Assembly: GCA_905235565.1 (NCBI GenBank)
Contig: CAJOLR010000020.1
Location: 1 to 32,717, forward strand
DNA: 32,717 nucleotides
Direction: 5' to 3'
From: an uncultured Bacteroidaceae bacterium
Lineage (GTDB): Bacteria; Bacteroidota; Bacteroidia; Bacteroidales; Bacteroidaceae
The position numbers and the translations under genes were made by a program. This document shows, in pieces, positions 1-7,613 of the stretch (positions are counted from its first letter, which is position 1; each line of letters opens with the position of its first letter). The notes beneath the pieces are model-generated. The model did no database searches. It was given only the letters and a program-made list of their open reading frames with translations, and had not been told where the DNA came from.

Positions 1-110
1 TGGAAAACTTTCGGAGGATTGCCATGGACTATGAATTCTACTCAGATACAGGTGAAGCGATGGTTCAACTCGCTTTCTGCCGGCTTATGTATAACAAAAC
101 CTACGATTGA
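1..110 (+). CDS. IS5-like transposase, C-terminal end (partial)
   Basis: The third forward frame is open from the window edge to a TGA at 108-110 and encodes the last 35 residues of a protein. The residues FRRIAMDYEF, then SDTGEAMVQLAFCRLM, fit the C-terminal helix of IS5-family (IS427-like) transposases, which commonly end in F/YRRL-x-KDYE ... SEAxxxLAxxRLML. The catalytic part would lie upstream, outside the window. No terminal inverted repeat can be recognised between the stop and the next gene, which ends only 15 bases later on the other strand, so the element may be truncated on this side. The family call rests on a short segment and is moderate. Confidence 0.6.
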   Translation, partial: ENFRRIAMDYEFYSDTGEAMVQLAFCRLMYNKTYD

Positions 111-124
111 AATTTAAACAGCTT

Positions 125-1033
125 CTAAGATTTAAACAGATTCTTAATCAGGTTGTTGAAGGTCTGGGGTTTGATGCCCCAGGCGGGGGCTATGAGCATA
201 TTCTTGGGAGTCTCGGAGACAAAGCGGTCGTAGCAGAGGTCCGGGCGGGCTTTTTCAATGAATGCCGATGCTACCGCTGCGTATTCTTGTGGCGTATTGA
301 ACAGCGGGATGCTTGCGGGATTCTGCTCATACATGCGTGCCAGCGCTGTGCCTTTTACCACCTGCAGCTGATGCAGTTTCAATGTCTTGATAGGTAGGGC
401 CGATATGCGGTCGGCATGTGTCATCCAGTCCTGCTCAGTCTCACCGGGTAATCCTAAGATCAGATGTGCTCCGGTGTCTATTCCTCGCTCGTAAAGGTCG
501 TTGATACAGTCCGATGCACACTGGAATGTGTGGTGGCGGTTGATTAGTTGGAGCGTTCTGTTAATAGTGGATTCAATACCTATCTCCACCAATAAATGAG
601 GGTGGCCTTGCGGTGCTTTGCGGCCAAACCTTTGCTCAAACCAATCGGCCAGGTCCGGTTTGATGCAGTCAGGACGTGTGGCAATGACCAATCCTTTTAC
701 TCCGGGAAACCTCAACGCCTCCTCATATAACTCAATCAGTCTGTCAGTTGGTCCGTATGTGTTGGTATATGACTGGAAGTAAGCCAGATATCCGTAGCAC
801 TCATCCTTGCGGCTGTTGAACCTTACGCCTTTCTCCAACTGCGCGGAGATACTGCCGGACAAATCATTTGCGGCATACGCAGGATTGAATGACTGGTTGT
901 TGCAGTAGATGCATCCGTCACGGCCCAAAGTGCCGTCGCGGTTGGGGCATCCTAACCCCGCATTTACCGCAATCTTGATTACCCGCCCGGGAAACACACC
1001 GCTCAGATAATCATTCATGGTCCTGTATTCCAT
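125..1033 (-). CDS. YhcC-type radical SAM protein (TIGR01212 family)
   Basis: A 302-residue protein of the YhcC/TIGR01212 radical-SAM group. The N-terminal cluster has CPNRDG, then GCIYCNN about 12 residues on, which is the family's extended CxnCxxC motif for the [4Fe-4S] cluster that cleaves S-adenosylmethionine. Further family signatures are YFQSYTNTYGP (about residue 100), ATRPDC (about 140), a conserved EIGIES and HLILGLPGE. The length is normal for the family. It is predicted to be a soluble cytoplasmic enzyme; the physiological substrate is not known to me. It is the last gene of a minus-strand run, 13 bases after the gene before it. Met6 (position 1018) is an alternative start and would put the N-terminus nearer that of other members. 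Confidence 0.9.
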   Translation of the reverse strand: MEYRTMNDYLSGVFPGRVIKIAVNAGLGCPNRDGTLGRDGCIYCNNQSFNPAYAANDLSGSISAQLEKGVRFNSRKDECYGYLAYFQSYTNTYGPTDRLIELYEEALRFPGVKGLVIATRPDCIKPDLADWFEQRFGRKAPQGHPHLLVEIGIESTINRTLQLINRHHTFQCASDCINDLYERGIDTGAHLILGLPGETEQDWMTHADRISALPIKTLKLHQLQVVKGTALARMYEQNPASIPLFNTPQEYAAVASAFIEKARPDLCYDRFVSETPKNMLIAPAWGIKPQTFNNLIKNLFKS

Positions 1034-1046
1034 CGGTAGAAGGCTC

Positions 1047-1598
1047 CTAATCAGAGAGTTTCTTCATCTCGTAACCTAAGCGGTGAAGCTCTATGGCGGC
1101 GCCGATGGAGAACATCACCTGGACGGCGCGGGCATAGACGTAGAATGCGCGCTTGCTCTGGGGCTCAATGTGCTCCTGACGGATAAATGTCACGGCGGTC
1201 TGGGCGCAACTCTGCATTACCGCGGTTATCTGCTGTGCCTGTTTGCCGTCCGGCAAGAGTCCCAGTATGTCTTTTATAATGTGGTCATCCATATCATCAA
1301 ATCCGTTGGGGCCAAGCAGTATGCTGTAGGGCTGGTCTTTCAGTTTGTTCCAGTCGCGGTTCCACCAGCAGGCCACAGCCAGGCCAATGTATCCGGCCCA
1401 GGCAATGGACACTGTGGGGTATGCTGCAATCTCCTTTACGCCATCGGCCATATATTCCGGTGCCAGTTCCTTCCATTTCAGGTCGATGTCATCGGACCTG
1501 AGCAGTATCCCCTCCAGCATCCCGGCATCGGTACAGATTTTGAGCATCTCCTTGCAGAGCCTGTCCTCAAACATTGTATAGTAAAGCTGATCTTCCAT
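1047..1598 (-). CDS. conserved-looking hypothetical protein, 183 aa
   Basis: I do not recognise this family. The protein is mostly helical, with a Trp-rich central segment (WAGYIGLAVACWWNRDW, about residues 66-82) that could be a buried hydrophobic helix, and no signal peptide. A second helix near residues 150-170 (VYARAVQVMFSIGAAIELHRLGYEM) is also apolar. It lies between a phosphotransferase-like gene (14 bases upstream) and a YhcC radical SAM gene (13 bases downstream) on the same strand, so it is probably co-transcribed with them. The reading frame is real judging by its tight packing between neighbours and the absence of another long frame on this strand. No function can be assigned from the sequence. 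Confidence 0.75.
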   Translation of the reverse strand: MEDQLYYTMFEDRLCKEMLKICTDAGMLEGILLRSDDIDLKWKELAPEYMADGVKEIAAYPTVSIAWAGYIGLAVACWWNRDWNKLKDQPYSILLGPNGFDDMDDHIIKDILGLLPDGKQAQQITAVMQSCAQTAVTFIRQEHIEPQSKRAFYVYARAVQVMFSIGAAIELHRLGYEMKKLSD

Positions 1599-1612
1599 CT
1601 TATCGAGATTTT

Positions 1613-2452
1613 TTATTTAATTCCCAGCATGGCATGGACGGCGGGACGGATATATGTAACGGCATACCCCATCATCTTCTCTACGCAGAGTATGCGCAGC
1701 AGGGCGTAGGGGAGTATCTGCTTGTTGAATTCGTCAACATTCACGTCGGGTCCCAGGTAGTTTTTAATGAAAAGGTTCCAGAACGGGACCGATATATCCT
1801 TGGTGATATGGTAGAGTTCCATCTCAACTTCATCGGGAATGAAACAGCACTGCATATAGGTTATACCCAGGTCAAACAGCGGGCTTCCGGTGCTGAACTC
1901 ACTCAGGTCTATGAGGTATTTTTGGCCGTCCTCATCAAAAATCACATTGCCTATGTGAAGGTCGCCGTGCAGAGCAGTGTCGGCATCGGGCAGGGTGTCG
2001 ATGAAACGTATCATACCACTTCTCTCATCATCGGTCAGGAACGGATTCTCCATGATGTATTGCCTGCTCTGGTCCTTGAATGTGGGGAAGAGTCCAGGTG
2101 GGGGCGTGGTGGAGTGGAGCTGCTTGCAGATGGCAGCAAAATCAGCGGCATACTGCTCCATCCGTTCGGGGTGAATGCTCAGAGCACGGGCGTATGACAG
2201 CTTGCCGTGAATGCGTTTGAACTGGATGCCTACGCGGTTATCGGCCGTGCGTACCACCTGGCCGGGTTCGGGGCAGGGCAGCCCCAGATTGTACACTTTA
2301 CAGGCTCTGTCATATTCGTCAAGCCCCATCTTCTCCAACTCCGTGGAATAGAGTTTGAGCAGTATATCCGGGTCATCCTTCTTGATATAACTCTCACCGA
2401 GCTTTCCGCCTCCCGAGAGTTCATAGTCCTTAAGGTCAATAACAGTTTTCAT
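1613..2452 (-). CDS. aminoglycoside-phosphotransferase-like kinase (TIGR02172-like)
   Basis: A protein of 279 residues with an APH/choline-kinase fold. The Brenner motif is LHGDLHIGNVIF (catalytic Asp in HGD, Asn in IGN), followed by the metal-binding YLIDLSEFSTGSPLFDLG. The N-terminal GKLGESYIKKD region and LLKLYS stand for the nucleotide loop and the conserved Lys. This pattern fits the TIGR02172 group of Bacteroidota and Fibrobacter; substrates are unknown to me and drug resistance should not be assumed. The ATG at 2452 was chosen because the -7 element at 2473-2480 leaves no room for the upstream in-frame starts: the one at 2467 would sit on the transcription start and that at 2515 lies before the promoter. 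It is the first gene of the minus-strand run that continues to 125. Confidence 0.8.
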   Translation of the reverse strand: MKTVIDLKDYELSGGGKLGESYIKKDDPDILLKLYSTELEKMGLDEYDRACKVYNLGLPCPEPGQVVRTADNRVGIQFKRIHGKLSYARALSIHPERMEQYAADFAAICKQLHSTTPPPGLFPTFKDQSRQYIMENPFLTDDERSGMIRFIDTLPDADTALHGDLHIGNVIFDEDGQKYLIDLSEFSTGSPLFDLGITYMQCCFIPDEVEMELYHITKDISVPFWNLFIKNYLGPDVNVDEFNKQILPYALLRILCVEKMMGYAVTYIRPAVHAMLGIK

Positions 2453-2472
2453 ATTAGCAAATTTCATATTTG

Positions 2473-2480
2473 CAAACTTA
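2473..2480 (-). promoter_or_regulatory. Bacteroidota -7 element (TAAGTTTG) of the APH-like operon
   Basis: On the minus strand TAAGTTTG matches the TAnnTTTG consensus. Transcription would begin near 2467, about 15 nt before the ATG at 2452. Confidence 0.65.
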
Positions 2481-2564
2481 CAAAAAAACAGGATACCATT
2501 TATGATTTTACACAAGTGTCAGACATTTTAGTCAGAATAATGCATTCGTTTCCGGAATGTGTTG

Positions 2565-2572
2565 TAACTTTG
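2565..2572 (+). promoter_or_regulatory. Bacteroidota -7 element (TAACTTTG) of the activase operon
   Basis: TAACTTTG matches TAnnTTTG. Transcription would begin near 2578, about 18 nt before the ATG at 2596. This excludes the in-frame start at 2557. The element is divergent from the one at 2473-2480, with about 85 bp between them. Confidence 0.7.
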
Positions 2573-2595
2573 CGTTCCAAAAAATCATTGAATAC

Positions 2596-4395
2596 ATGAC
2601 AACGGGAATCAGGACAGGCATTGACATTGGCTCAACCACAGCCAAGGCAGTTGTGCTTGATGACTCCGGCAAGACGCTGTTCAGCTGTTACAGAAGGCAT
2701 AATGCCAGAATAGCCGATACCTTGGAGTCCATTTTCAATAATATGTTTTCTGAACTGGGCAATATCAAGACATCCGTAGCCATAACCGGCTCCATCGGAA
2801 TGGGTGTAGCCCAGAGGTGCGGCATAGGTTTTGTGCAGGAAGTAGTGGCAGAGACCAAGGCCATACGGCACTCCGGAAACACGGTCAAGACACTTATCGA
2901 TATAGGTGGTGAAGATGCCAAGGTCGTGTTTTTCGGACCTGACGGCAAGGCATCGGACCTGAGGATGAACGGAAACTGTGCAGGAGGAACCGGTGCATTC
3001 ATAGAGCAGATGGCTCTCATACTGGGTGAGTCCACGGATAGTCTTAACACTCTGGCCCTTGAATCCGACAGGATTTATCCTATAGCAAGCCGCTGCGGGG
3101 TATTCTGCAAGACCGATATTCAGAATCTCATTGCCAGGAACGTAAGCAAGCAGGACATATCGGCTTCCATTTTCCATGCAGTAGCCGTACAGACCATCGT
3201 CACACTGGCTCACGGATGCCGGATAGAGGCTCCGATAGTCTTCAGCGGAGGTCCGCTCACCTTTATCCCTGCCCTGGGAAATGCTTTCCGGAATTATCTG
3301 AAGCTGACCGACAGCGATATTGTGGATATGCCGGGGAGAGAACTGTTGTCTGCCATGGGCACGGCTCTTGCTGCCGAATCAGAGCCCATGGATATATCGC
3401 AATGGATGGTCAGGATACGGGACGGACTCTCATCGGGCTATGTCAGGAAAACCGGTTTGGAACCTTTGTTCAAGGACCGTGAGGATCTGGATTCATGGCT
3501 CAGTAAACTGGATGCATATAGTATTCCCAGAGGTGAACTTCAACCCGGTAATCAGAACTATTTTATAGGTATAGACTCCGGTTCCACTACCACCAAGATA
3601 GTTATCCTGGATACAGATGGCCGTCTGGTCTATTCATTCTACCACGGTAATGAAGGGAATCCTGTGGAAACGGTACGGAACGGTCTGGACGGATTCATGG
3701 AACTATGCCGCGTACACGGTACAGAACCGGCCATAAACAGCGGATGCTCTACCGGCTACGGTGAGGATCTCATCAAGACTGCTTTCCGTCTGGATTACGG
3801 CATAATAGAGACCATTGCGCATTATACAGCTGCCGCAAAGACAGACCCGGAGGTGAGTTTCATCCTGGATATAGGCGGACAAGACATGAAAGCCATCTAT
3901 GTGGACCATGGCATAATAAACAGGATTGAGATAAACGAGGCCTGTTCATCAGGGTGCGGTTCTTTCATAGAGACATTTGCCCGCTCACTTGGATTTACCG
4001 TTGCTGATTTTGCCGGGATGGCCTGCCTTGCCGCTCACCCATGTGACCTGGGTACACGGTGCACGGTATTCATGAACTCCAAGGTCAAGGAGGTGCTGCG
4101 TGAAGGATATGAAGCCCCTGACATTGCAGCCGGACTTGCATACTCCGTGATAAGGAACTGTCTTTATAAAGTCCTTAAAATAACCGATATATCGGCTTTG
4201 GGCAAGCACATCATAGTGCAGGGTGGAACCATGAAGAACAATTCTGTAGTCAAGGCATTGGAGAACATGAGCGGAGCCAAGGTATCACGCAGTGACTGTC
4301 CGGAACTCATGGGTGCATACGGATGCGCCATTTATGCCATGGAACACTGCATTACAGAATCTGAATCAGAACAAAAGTATGAGAAAGCTGTCTGA
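2596..4395 (+). CDS. two-domain 2-hydroxyacyl-CoA dehydratase activase-like ATPase (BcrAD/BadFG type)
   Basis: A 599-residue protein made of two tandem ASKHA ATPase domains. Each starts with a phosphate-1 loop (GIDIGSTTAKAV near residue 7; GIDSGSTTTKIV near residue 320). Each also carries the two cysteines that in HgdC-type activators hold a [4Fe-4S] cluster between subunits: NGNCAGGTGAF with RCGVFCKTD in the first half, and NEACSSGCGSF with RCTVFMNSK in the second. In the family such proteins use ATP to push an electron at low potential onto a dehydratase-like partner. The partner domains are encoded by the next gene, which overlaps this one by 17 bases. In many relatives activase and partner form a single chain of about 1400 residues; here they are separate. 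The true substrate of this branch is not established as far as I know. Confidence 0.9.
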   Translation: MTTGIRTGIDIGSTTAKAVVLDDSGKTLFSCYRRHNARIADTLESIFNNMFSELGNIKTSVAITGSIGMGVAQRCGIGFVQEVVAETKAIRHSGNTVKTLIDIGGEDAKVVFFGPDGKASDLRMNGNCAGGTGAFIEQMALILGESTDSLNTLALESDRIYPIASRCGVFCKTDIQNLIARNVSKQDISASIFHAVAVQTIVTLAHGCRIEAPIVFSGGPLTFIPALGNAFRNYLKLTDSDIVDMPGRELLSAMGTALAAESEPMDISQWMVRIRDGLSSGYVRKTGLEPLFKDREDLDSWLSKLDAYSIPRGELQPGNQNYFIGIDSGSTTTKIVILDTDGRLVYSFYHGNEGNPVETVRNGLDGFMELCRVHGTEPAINSGCSTGYGEDLIKTAFRLDYGIIETIAHYTAAAKTDPEVSFILDIGGQDMKAIYVDHGIINRIEINEACSSGCGSFIETFARSLGFTVADFAGMACLAAHPCDLGTRCTVFMNSKVKEVLREGYEAPDIAAGLAYSVIRNCLYKVLKITDISALGKHIIVQGGTMKNNSVVKALENMSGAKVSRSDCPELMGAYGCAIYAMEHCITESESEQKYEKAV

Positions 4396-6817
4396 GATAG
4401 TAGAAGGTGCCAGATTCACTACCCGCACGCTGCACTGTCATGGCTGCGAGAACAACTGTAACGTCATAAGGTATGATTTCGGAAGCGGACAGCCCTATTA
4501 TTCCGGAAACCGCTGTGAAAAGGTTTTCAATAATGGTGCCGCAACAACGCTCAAGGGGCTGAACGCATACAAGATAAAGGAGGAACTCCTGTTCAGCAGG
4601 GCTCAGGAAAAACCGGCACAATCGTCTGACGGCAGGATAATCATAGGCATTCCTCGCGTTCTGGGTCTGTATGAGGATTTTCCGTTTTGGTATAGCCTGT
4701 TTTCAGAATGCGGTTTCAGGGTGGTGCTGTCATCGGCTTCAGATTACAGGCGCTATGAGCAGACTGCCGGTATGGTTATGTCAGACAACATTTGCTTTCC
4801 GGCTAAGCTGGTCCACTCACATATAGATAACCTGATTCACCGCAAGGTGGACCGTATTTTTTTTCCTTATGTGGTTTATGGCCCCAAGGGAGAGGACCAG
4901 AACAGTTACAACTGCCCAGTCGTGACAGGCTATCCAGAGGTGGTGCGCAATGTTCAGTCCACCTCAGGGATACCTCTTGACACACCTGTATTCTCCATGA
5001 AAGACAATAAACTGTTCCTTAAAGAGTGCACTGCCTATCTTGCCACACTCGGAGTGGAGAGTGACATGGCCAGTAAGGCTTTCCGGTCAGCACTCTCTGC
5101 CGCCGGACAATTCTCGGCCGATATGGCCGCTGCCTGCTGGGATATCCTGGACAAAAGTCAGGGCATGACCATACTTCTGGCAGGAAGGCCGTATCATACC
5201 GATCCGCTTATACAGCATCAGGTGTCGGACATGATTGCCCAGATGGGAGTGAACGTGATAACTGATGATATTGTGCGTGGCAGCACCCTGGAACTGTCTG
5301 AAACCAATTTCCTGCCTCAATGGACCTATACCAACAGAATCCTGAGGGCCGCCAGGTGGGCTTCGCTCCAGGGACCGGATGTGCAGTTTGTGGAACTGAC
5401 CTCATTCGGATGCGGACCGGATGCGTTCCTGACGGATTCAGTACGTGACCTGCTTATGCTCCATGGCAAGAGCCTTACTCTACTCAAACTGGATGACATC
5501 AACAACGTTGGGTCCATGAAGCTAAGGGTGAGGTCACTGATTGAATCGCTCAAGCTCTCAGTGGGCAACACGCAAAAAAGGAAACCTTTCCGTACCACCC
5601 CTGCATTCCGTAAGGAGGACCGTTCCAGGACCATACTGGCACCGTTCTTCACACCGTTTGCATCTCCTCTAATACCTGCATTGTTCCACACTGAGGGATT
5701 CAATGTAGTCAACCTGCCGTTGAGTGATGAGCGGTCAGCCGACATTGGGCTCAGGTACGCCAACAATGAGGTGTGCTATCCCGCTACCCTTGTAGTGGGT
5801 GACATAATAAAAGCTTTACAGTCTGGAGAGTATGATCCGGATAATACGGCAGTGGCAATCACCCAGACCGGCGGTCAGTGCCGTGCCAGCAACTATATGA
5901 GCCTTATAAGGAAAGCCCTTTCAGATGCAGGCTACGGCCAGGTTCCGGTCATATCGGTAAGTCTGGGCAGCGGAATAAGCAATGAACAGCCCGGTTTCAG
6001 GATAAACTGGCTCAAACTGCTGCCTCAGGCACTGTATTGCATATTGTTCAGCGACAGTCTCTCCAAGTTCTACTATGCCACCATAATCAGAGAGAAGGAG
6101 AAAGGTGCCGCTAACGCACTTAAGGAACGTTATCTTGAAACAGCTGCCAAACTTGTAGAGAACCGTGAATGGCGCAAACTGCTCCCGCTCACGGCACAGG
6201 CAGCGGCAGACTTTGAAAGCGTCTGCACAGACCGCAATACAAAAAAGGTAGGCATTGTGGGTGAGATTTACCTCAAATTCAATCCTTTTGCCCATAGGCA
6301 CATCACGGACTGGCTGTCAGAACATGATGTTGAGGTTGCATATCCCACTCTGCTTGAGTTCTTTATCCAGTATTTTGTGAACCGTAAGACCAATAAACGG
6401 AGTAACATTGAGACATCGTCTATCCCTGAGTTCATATACAACTGGTTCTATTCACGGGTACGCCGGAGCATAGACAGGTTCAATGAAGCCGCCTCAGCAT
6501 TCAGCAGGTTCCGTCCGTCGTCCGATTTATTTGAACAGGCAGAACGCGCGTCACACATAGTAACCCTGAACGCCCAGTTCGGCGAGGGCTGGCTGCTTCC
6601 GGGTGAGATAGCCACTTATGCCGAGGAGGGTATCCCTAATGTGCTTTCACTCCAGCCTTTCGGATGCATAGCCAATCATATTGTTGCCCGTGGAGTGGAG
6701 AAAAAAATCAAACAACTCTATCCTGACCTCAATTATCTGGCCATAGATTTTGACGGTGGTGTATCTGAAGTAAACATTACCAACAGAATGCTTTTGTTCC
6801 TGGACTCACTCAAATAA
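4379..6817 (+). CDS. 2-hydroxyacyl-CoA dehydratase-like partner protein (HGD-D / DUF2229-like)
   Basis: An 812-residue protein that corresponds to the C-terminal part of the large fused acyl-CoA dehydratase activase-related proteins (COG3580/COG3581-like). The N-terminus has a cysteine cluster, CHGCENNC (about residues 18-25) followed by SGNRCEK, that probably binds an Fe-S cluster. Downstream are family landmarks: SDNICFPAKLVH, LLAGRPYHTDPLIQHQ, FGCGPDAF, NNEVCYPATLV, TQTGGQCRASNY and QPFGCIANH. The ATG at 4379 lies inside the upstream activase gene; the overlap suggests translational coupling. The earlier in-frame Met at 4292 would translate activase sequence out of frame and was rejected. 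It is followed after 23 bases by a TetR gene. Reaction and substrate remain unknown. Confidence 0.88.
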   Translation: MRKLSEIVEGARFTTRTLHCHGCENNCNVIRYDFGSGQPYYSGNRCEKVFNNGAATTLKGLNAYKIKEELLFSRAQEKPAQSSDGRIIIGIPRVLGLYEDFPFWYSLFSECGFRVVLSSASDYRRYEQTAGMVMSDNICFPAKLVHSHIDNLIHRKVDRIFFPYVVYGPKGEDQNSYNCPVVTGYPEVVRNVQSTSGIPLDTPVFSMKDNKLFLKECTAYLATLGVESDMASKAFRSALSAAGQFSADMAAACWDILDKSQGMTILLAGRPYHTDPLIQHQVSDMIAQMGVNVITDDIVRGSTLELSETNFLPQWTYTNRILRAARWASLQGPDVQFVELTSFGCGPDAFLTDSVRDLLMLHGKSLTLLKLDDINNVGSMKLRVRSLIESLKLSVGNTQKRKPFRTTPAFRKEDRSRTILAPFFTPFASPLIPALFHTEGFNVVNLPLSDERSADIGLRYANNEVCYPATLVVGDIIKALQSGEYDPDNTAVAITQTGGQCRASNYMSLIRKALSDAGYGQVPVISVSLGSGISNEQPGFRINWLKLLPQALYCILFSDSLSKFYYATIIREKEKGAANALKERYLETAAKLVENREWRKLLPLTAQAAADFESVCTDRNTKKVGIVGEIYLKFNPFAHRHITDWLSEHDVEVAYPTLLEFFIQYFVNRKTNKRSNIETSSIPEFIYNWFYSRVRRSIDRFNEAASAFSRFRPSSDLFEQAERASHIVTLNAQFGEGWLLPGEIATYAEEGIPNVLSLQPFGCIANHIVARGVEKKIKQLYPDLNYLAIDFDGGVSEVNITNRMLLFLDSLK

Positions 6818-6840
6818 TTAACAACTCATTTACAGGTCTT

Positions 6841-7476
6841 ATGTTGAAGGAAAAAGACAAAATGGAGATCCGTATCCTCAAAGCCGCCACGGAAGTGTTC
6901 CTGGAAAAAGGATATGCAGGAACCAATATGACCCTGATAGCCCAGGCTGCCGGGATAAACCGTCCGGCCCTATACTACTATTTCAGGACCAAGGACCGGA
7001 TTTTCAATGAACTGTTCGGCCTTATGGTCAAGTCATTCATTCCACGCCTTCTGGAGATACTGAACAGTAATGACCCCATGGAAGTCCGTTTGGAGAGATT
7101 CGTAGACAGTTATTTTGAGCAGTTAAGCAAGGAGCCGCGACTGCCCATATTCATACTGCGTGAGAATTTCCGTGATCCAGAGTTCCTGCTCAAGACCGTC
7201 TTTGACCTGAACCTTGAAAACTATTTCAGTGAGCTGCGCCTTACTTATGAGAAAGAGGTATCCCTTGGAAACCTTAAAGAGGTACCGCCGTTTGCCATTT
7301 TATATACATGTCTTGGACAGATAGTCTTTCCGTTCCTTACCAAGCCTTTCGTACAGACCGTATTTGTAGGGAATCAGGAAAAGCCGTGGGTCGTAGCATC
7401 TGATTTCAACTCTCTTATGACCATGTGGAAACCCTACGTGGTGAAAAGCCTGAAATCTTTGCTGTTTGCACGATAA
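6841..7476 (+). CDS. TetR/AcrR family transcriptional regulator
   Basis: A 211-residue regulator. The N-terminal helix-turn-helix is clear: ILKAATEVFLEKGYAGTNM, then IAQAAGINRPALYYYFRTKD and IFNELF (about residues 12-57). The remaining 150 residues are helical, as expected for the ligand-binding and dimerisation part, and show no recognisable specificity. It lies 23 bases after the dehydratase-like gene on the same strand, so it probably belongs to that operon and may control it in answer to a small acyl or lipid-like ligand; that last point is inference. An alternative start is Met8 at 6862. No operator palindrome was found by eye at the promoter at 2565. Confidence 0.9.
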   Translation: MLKEKDKMEIRILKAATEVFLEKGYAGTNMTLIAQAAGINRPALYYYFRTKDRIFNELFGLMVKSFIPRLLEILNSNDPMEVRLERFVDSYFEQLSKEPRLPIFILRENFRDPEFLLKTVFDLNLENYFSELRLTYEKEVSLGNLKEVPPFAILYTCLGQIVFPFLTKPFVQTVFVGNQEKPWVVASDFNSLMTMWKPYVVKSLKSLLFAR

Positions 7477-7579
7477 AGTGGCTGACGGTTGATGTGCCGG
7501 AGATATCACCCTGATTTGGATACTTGCTTCCGGCCCCCGGCAATTATATTCATCGTGTGTATAATTGCAGGATTTTATG

Positions 7580-7587
7580 TAAGTTTG
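7580..7587 (+). promoter_or_regulatory. Bacteroidota -7 element (TAAGTTTG) of the GH54 gene
   Basis: TAAGTTTG matches TAnnTTTG, with a TTG at 7565-7567 upstream. Transcription would begin near 7593, about 21 nt before the ATG at 7614, so the longer in-frame start at 7524 is untranscribed. The rest of 7477-7579 shows nothing else I can name. Confidence 0.7.
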
Positions 7588-7613
7588 TAAACCAAAAGCA
7601 ATTACAACCTGTT

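Noticed and set aside
1083-2197. Two forward reading frames of about 207 codons opposite the unknown and APH-like genes
   Set aside because: Composition looks like antisense of real genes and no motif is present; the minus-strand frames have conserved kinase motifs and a promoter.
4370-4395. Programmed -1 frameshift joining the activase and dehydratase-like proteins
   Set aside because: The needed change is +1, and no typical slippery heptamer with a downstream structure is seen; an internal ATG gives a simpler explanation.
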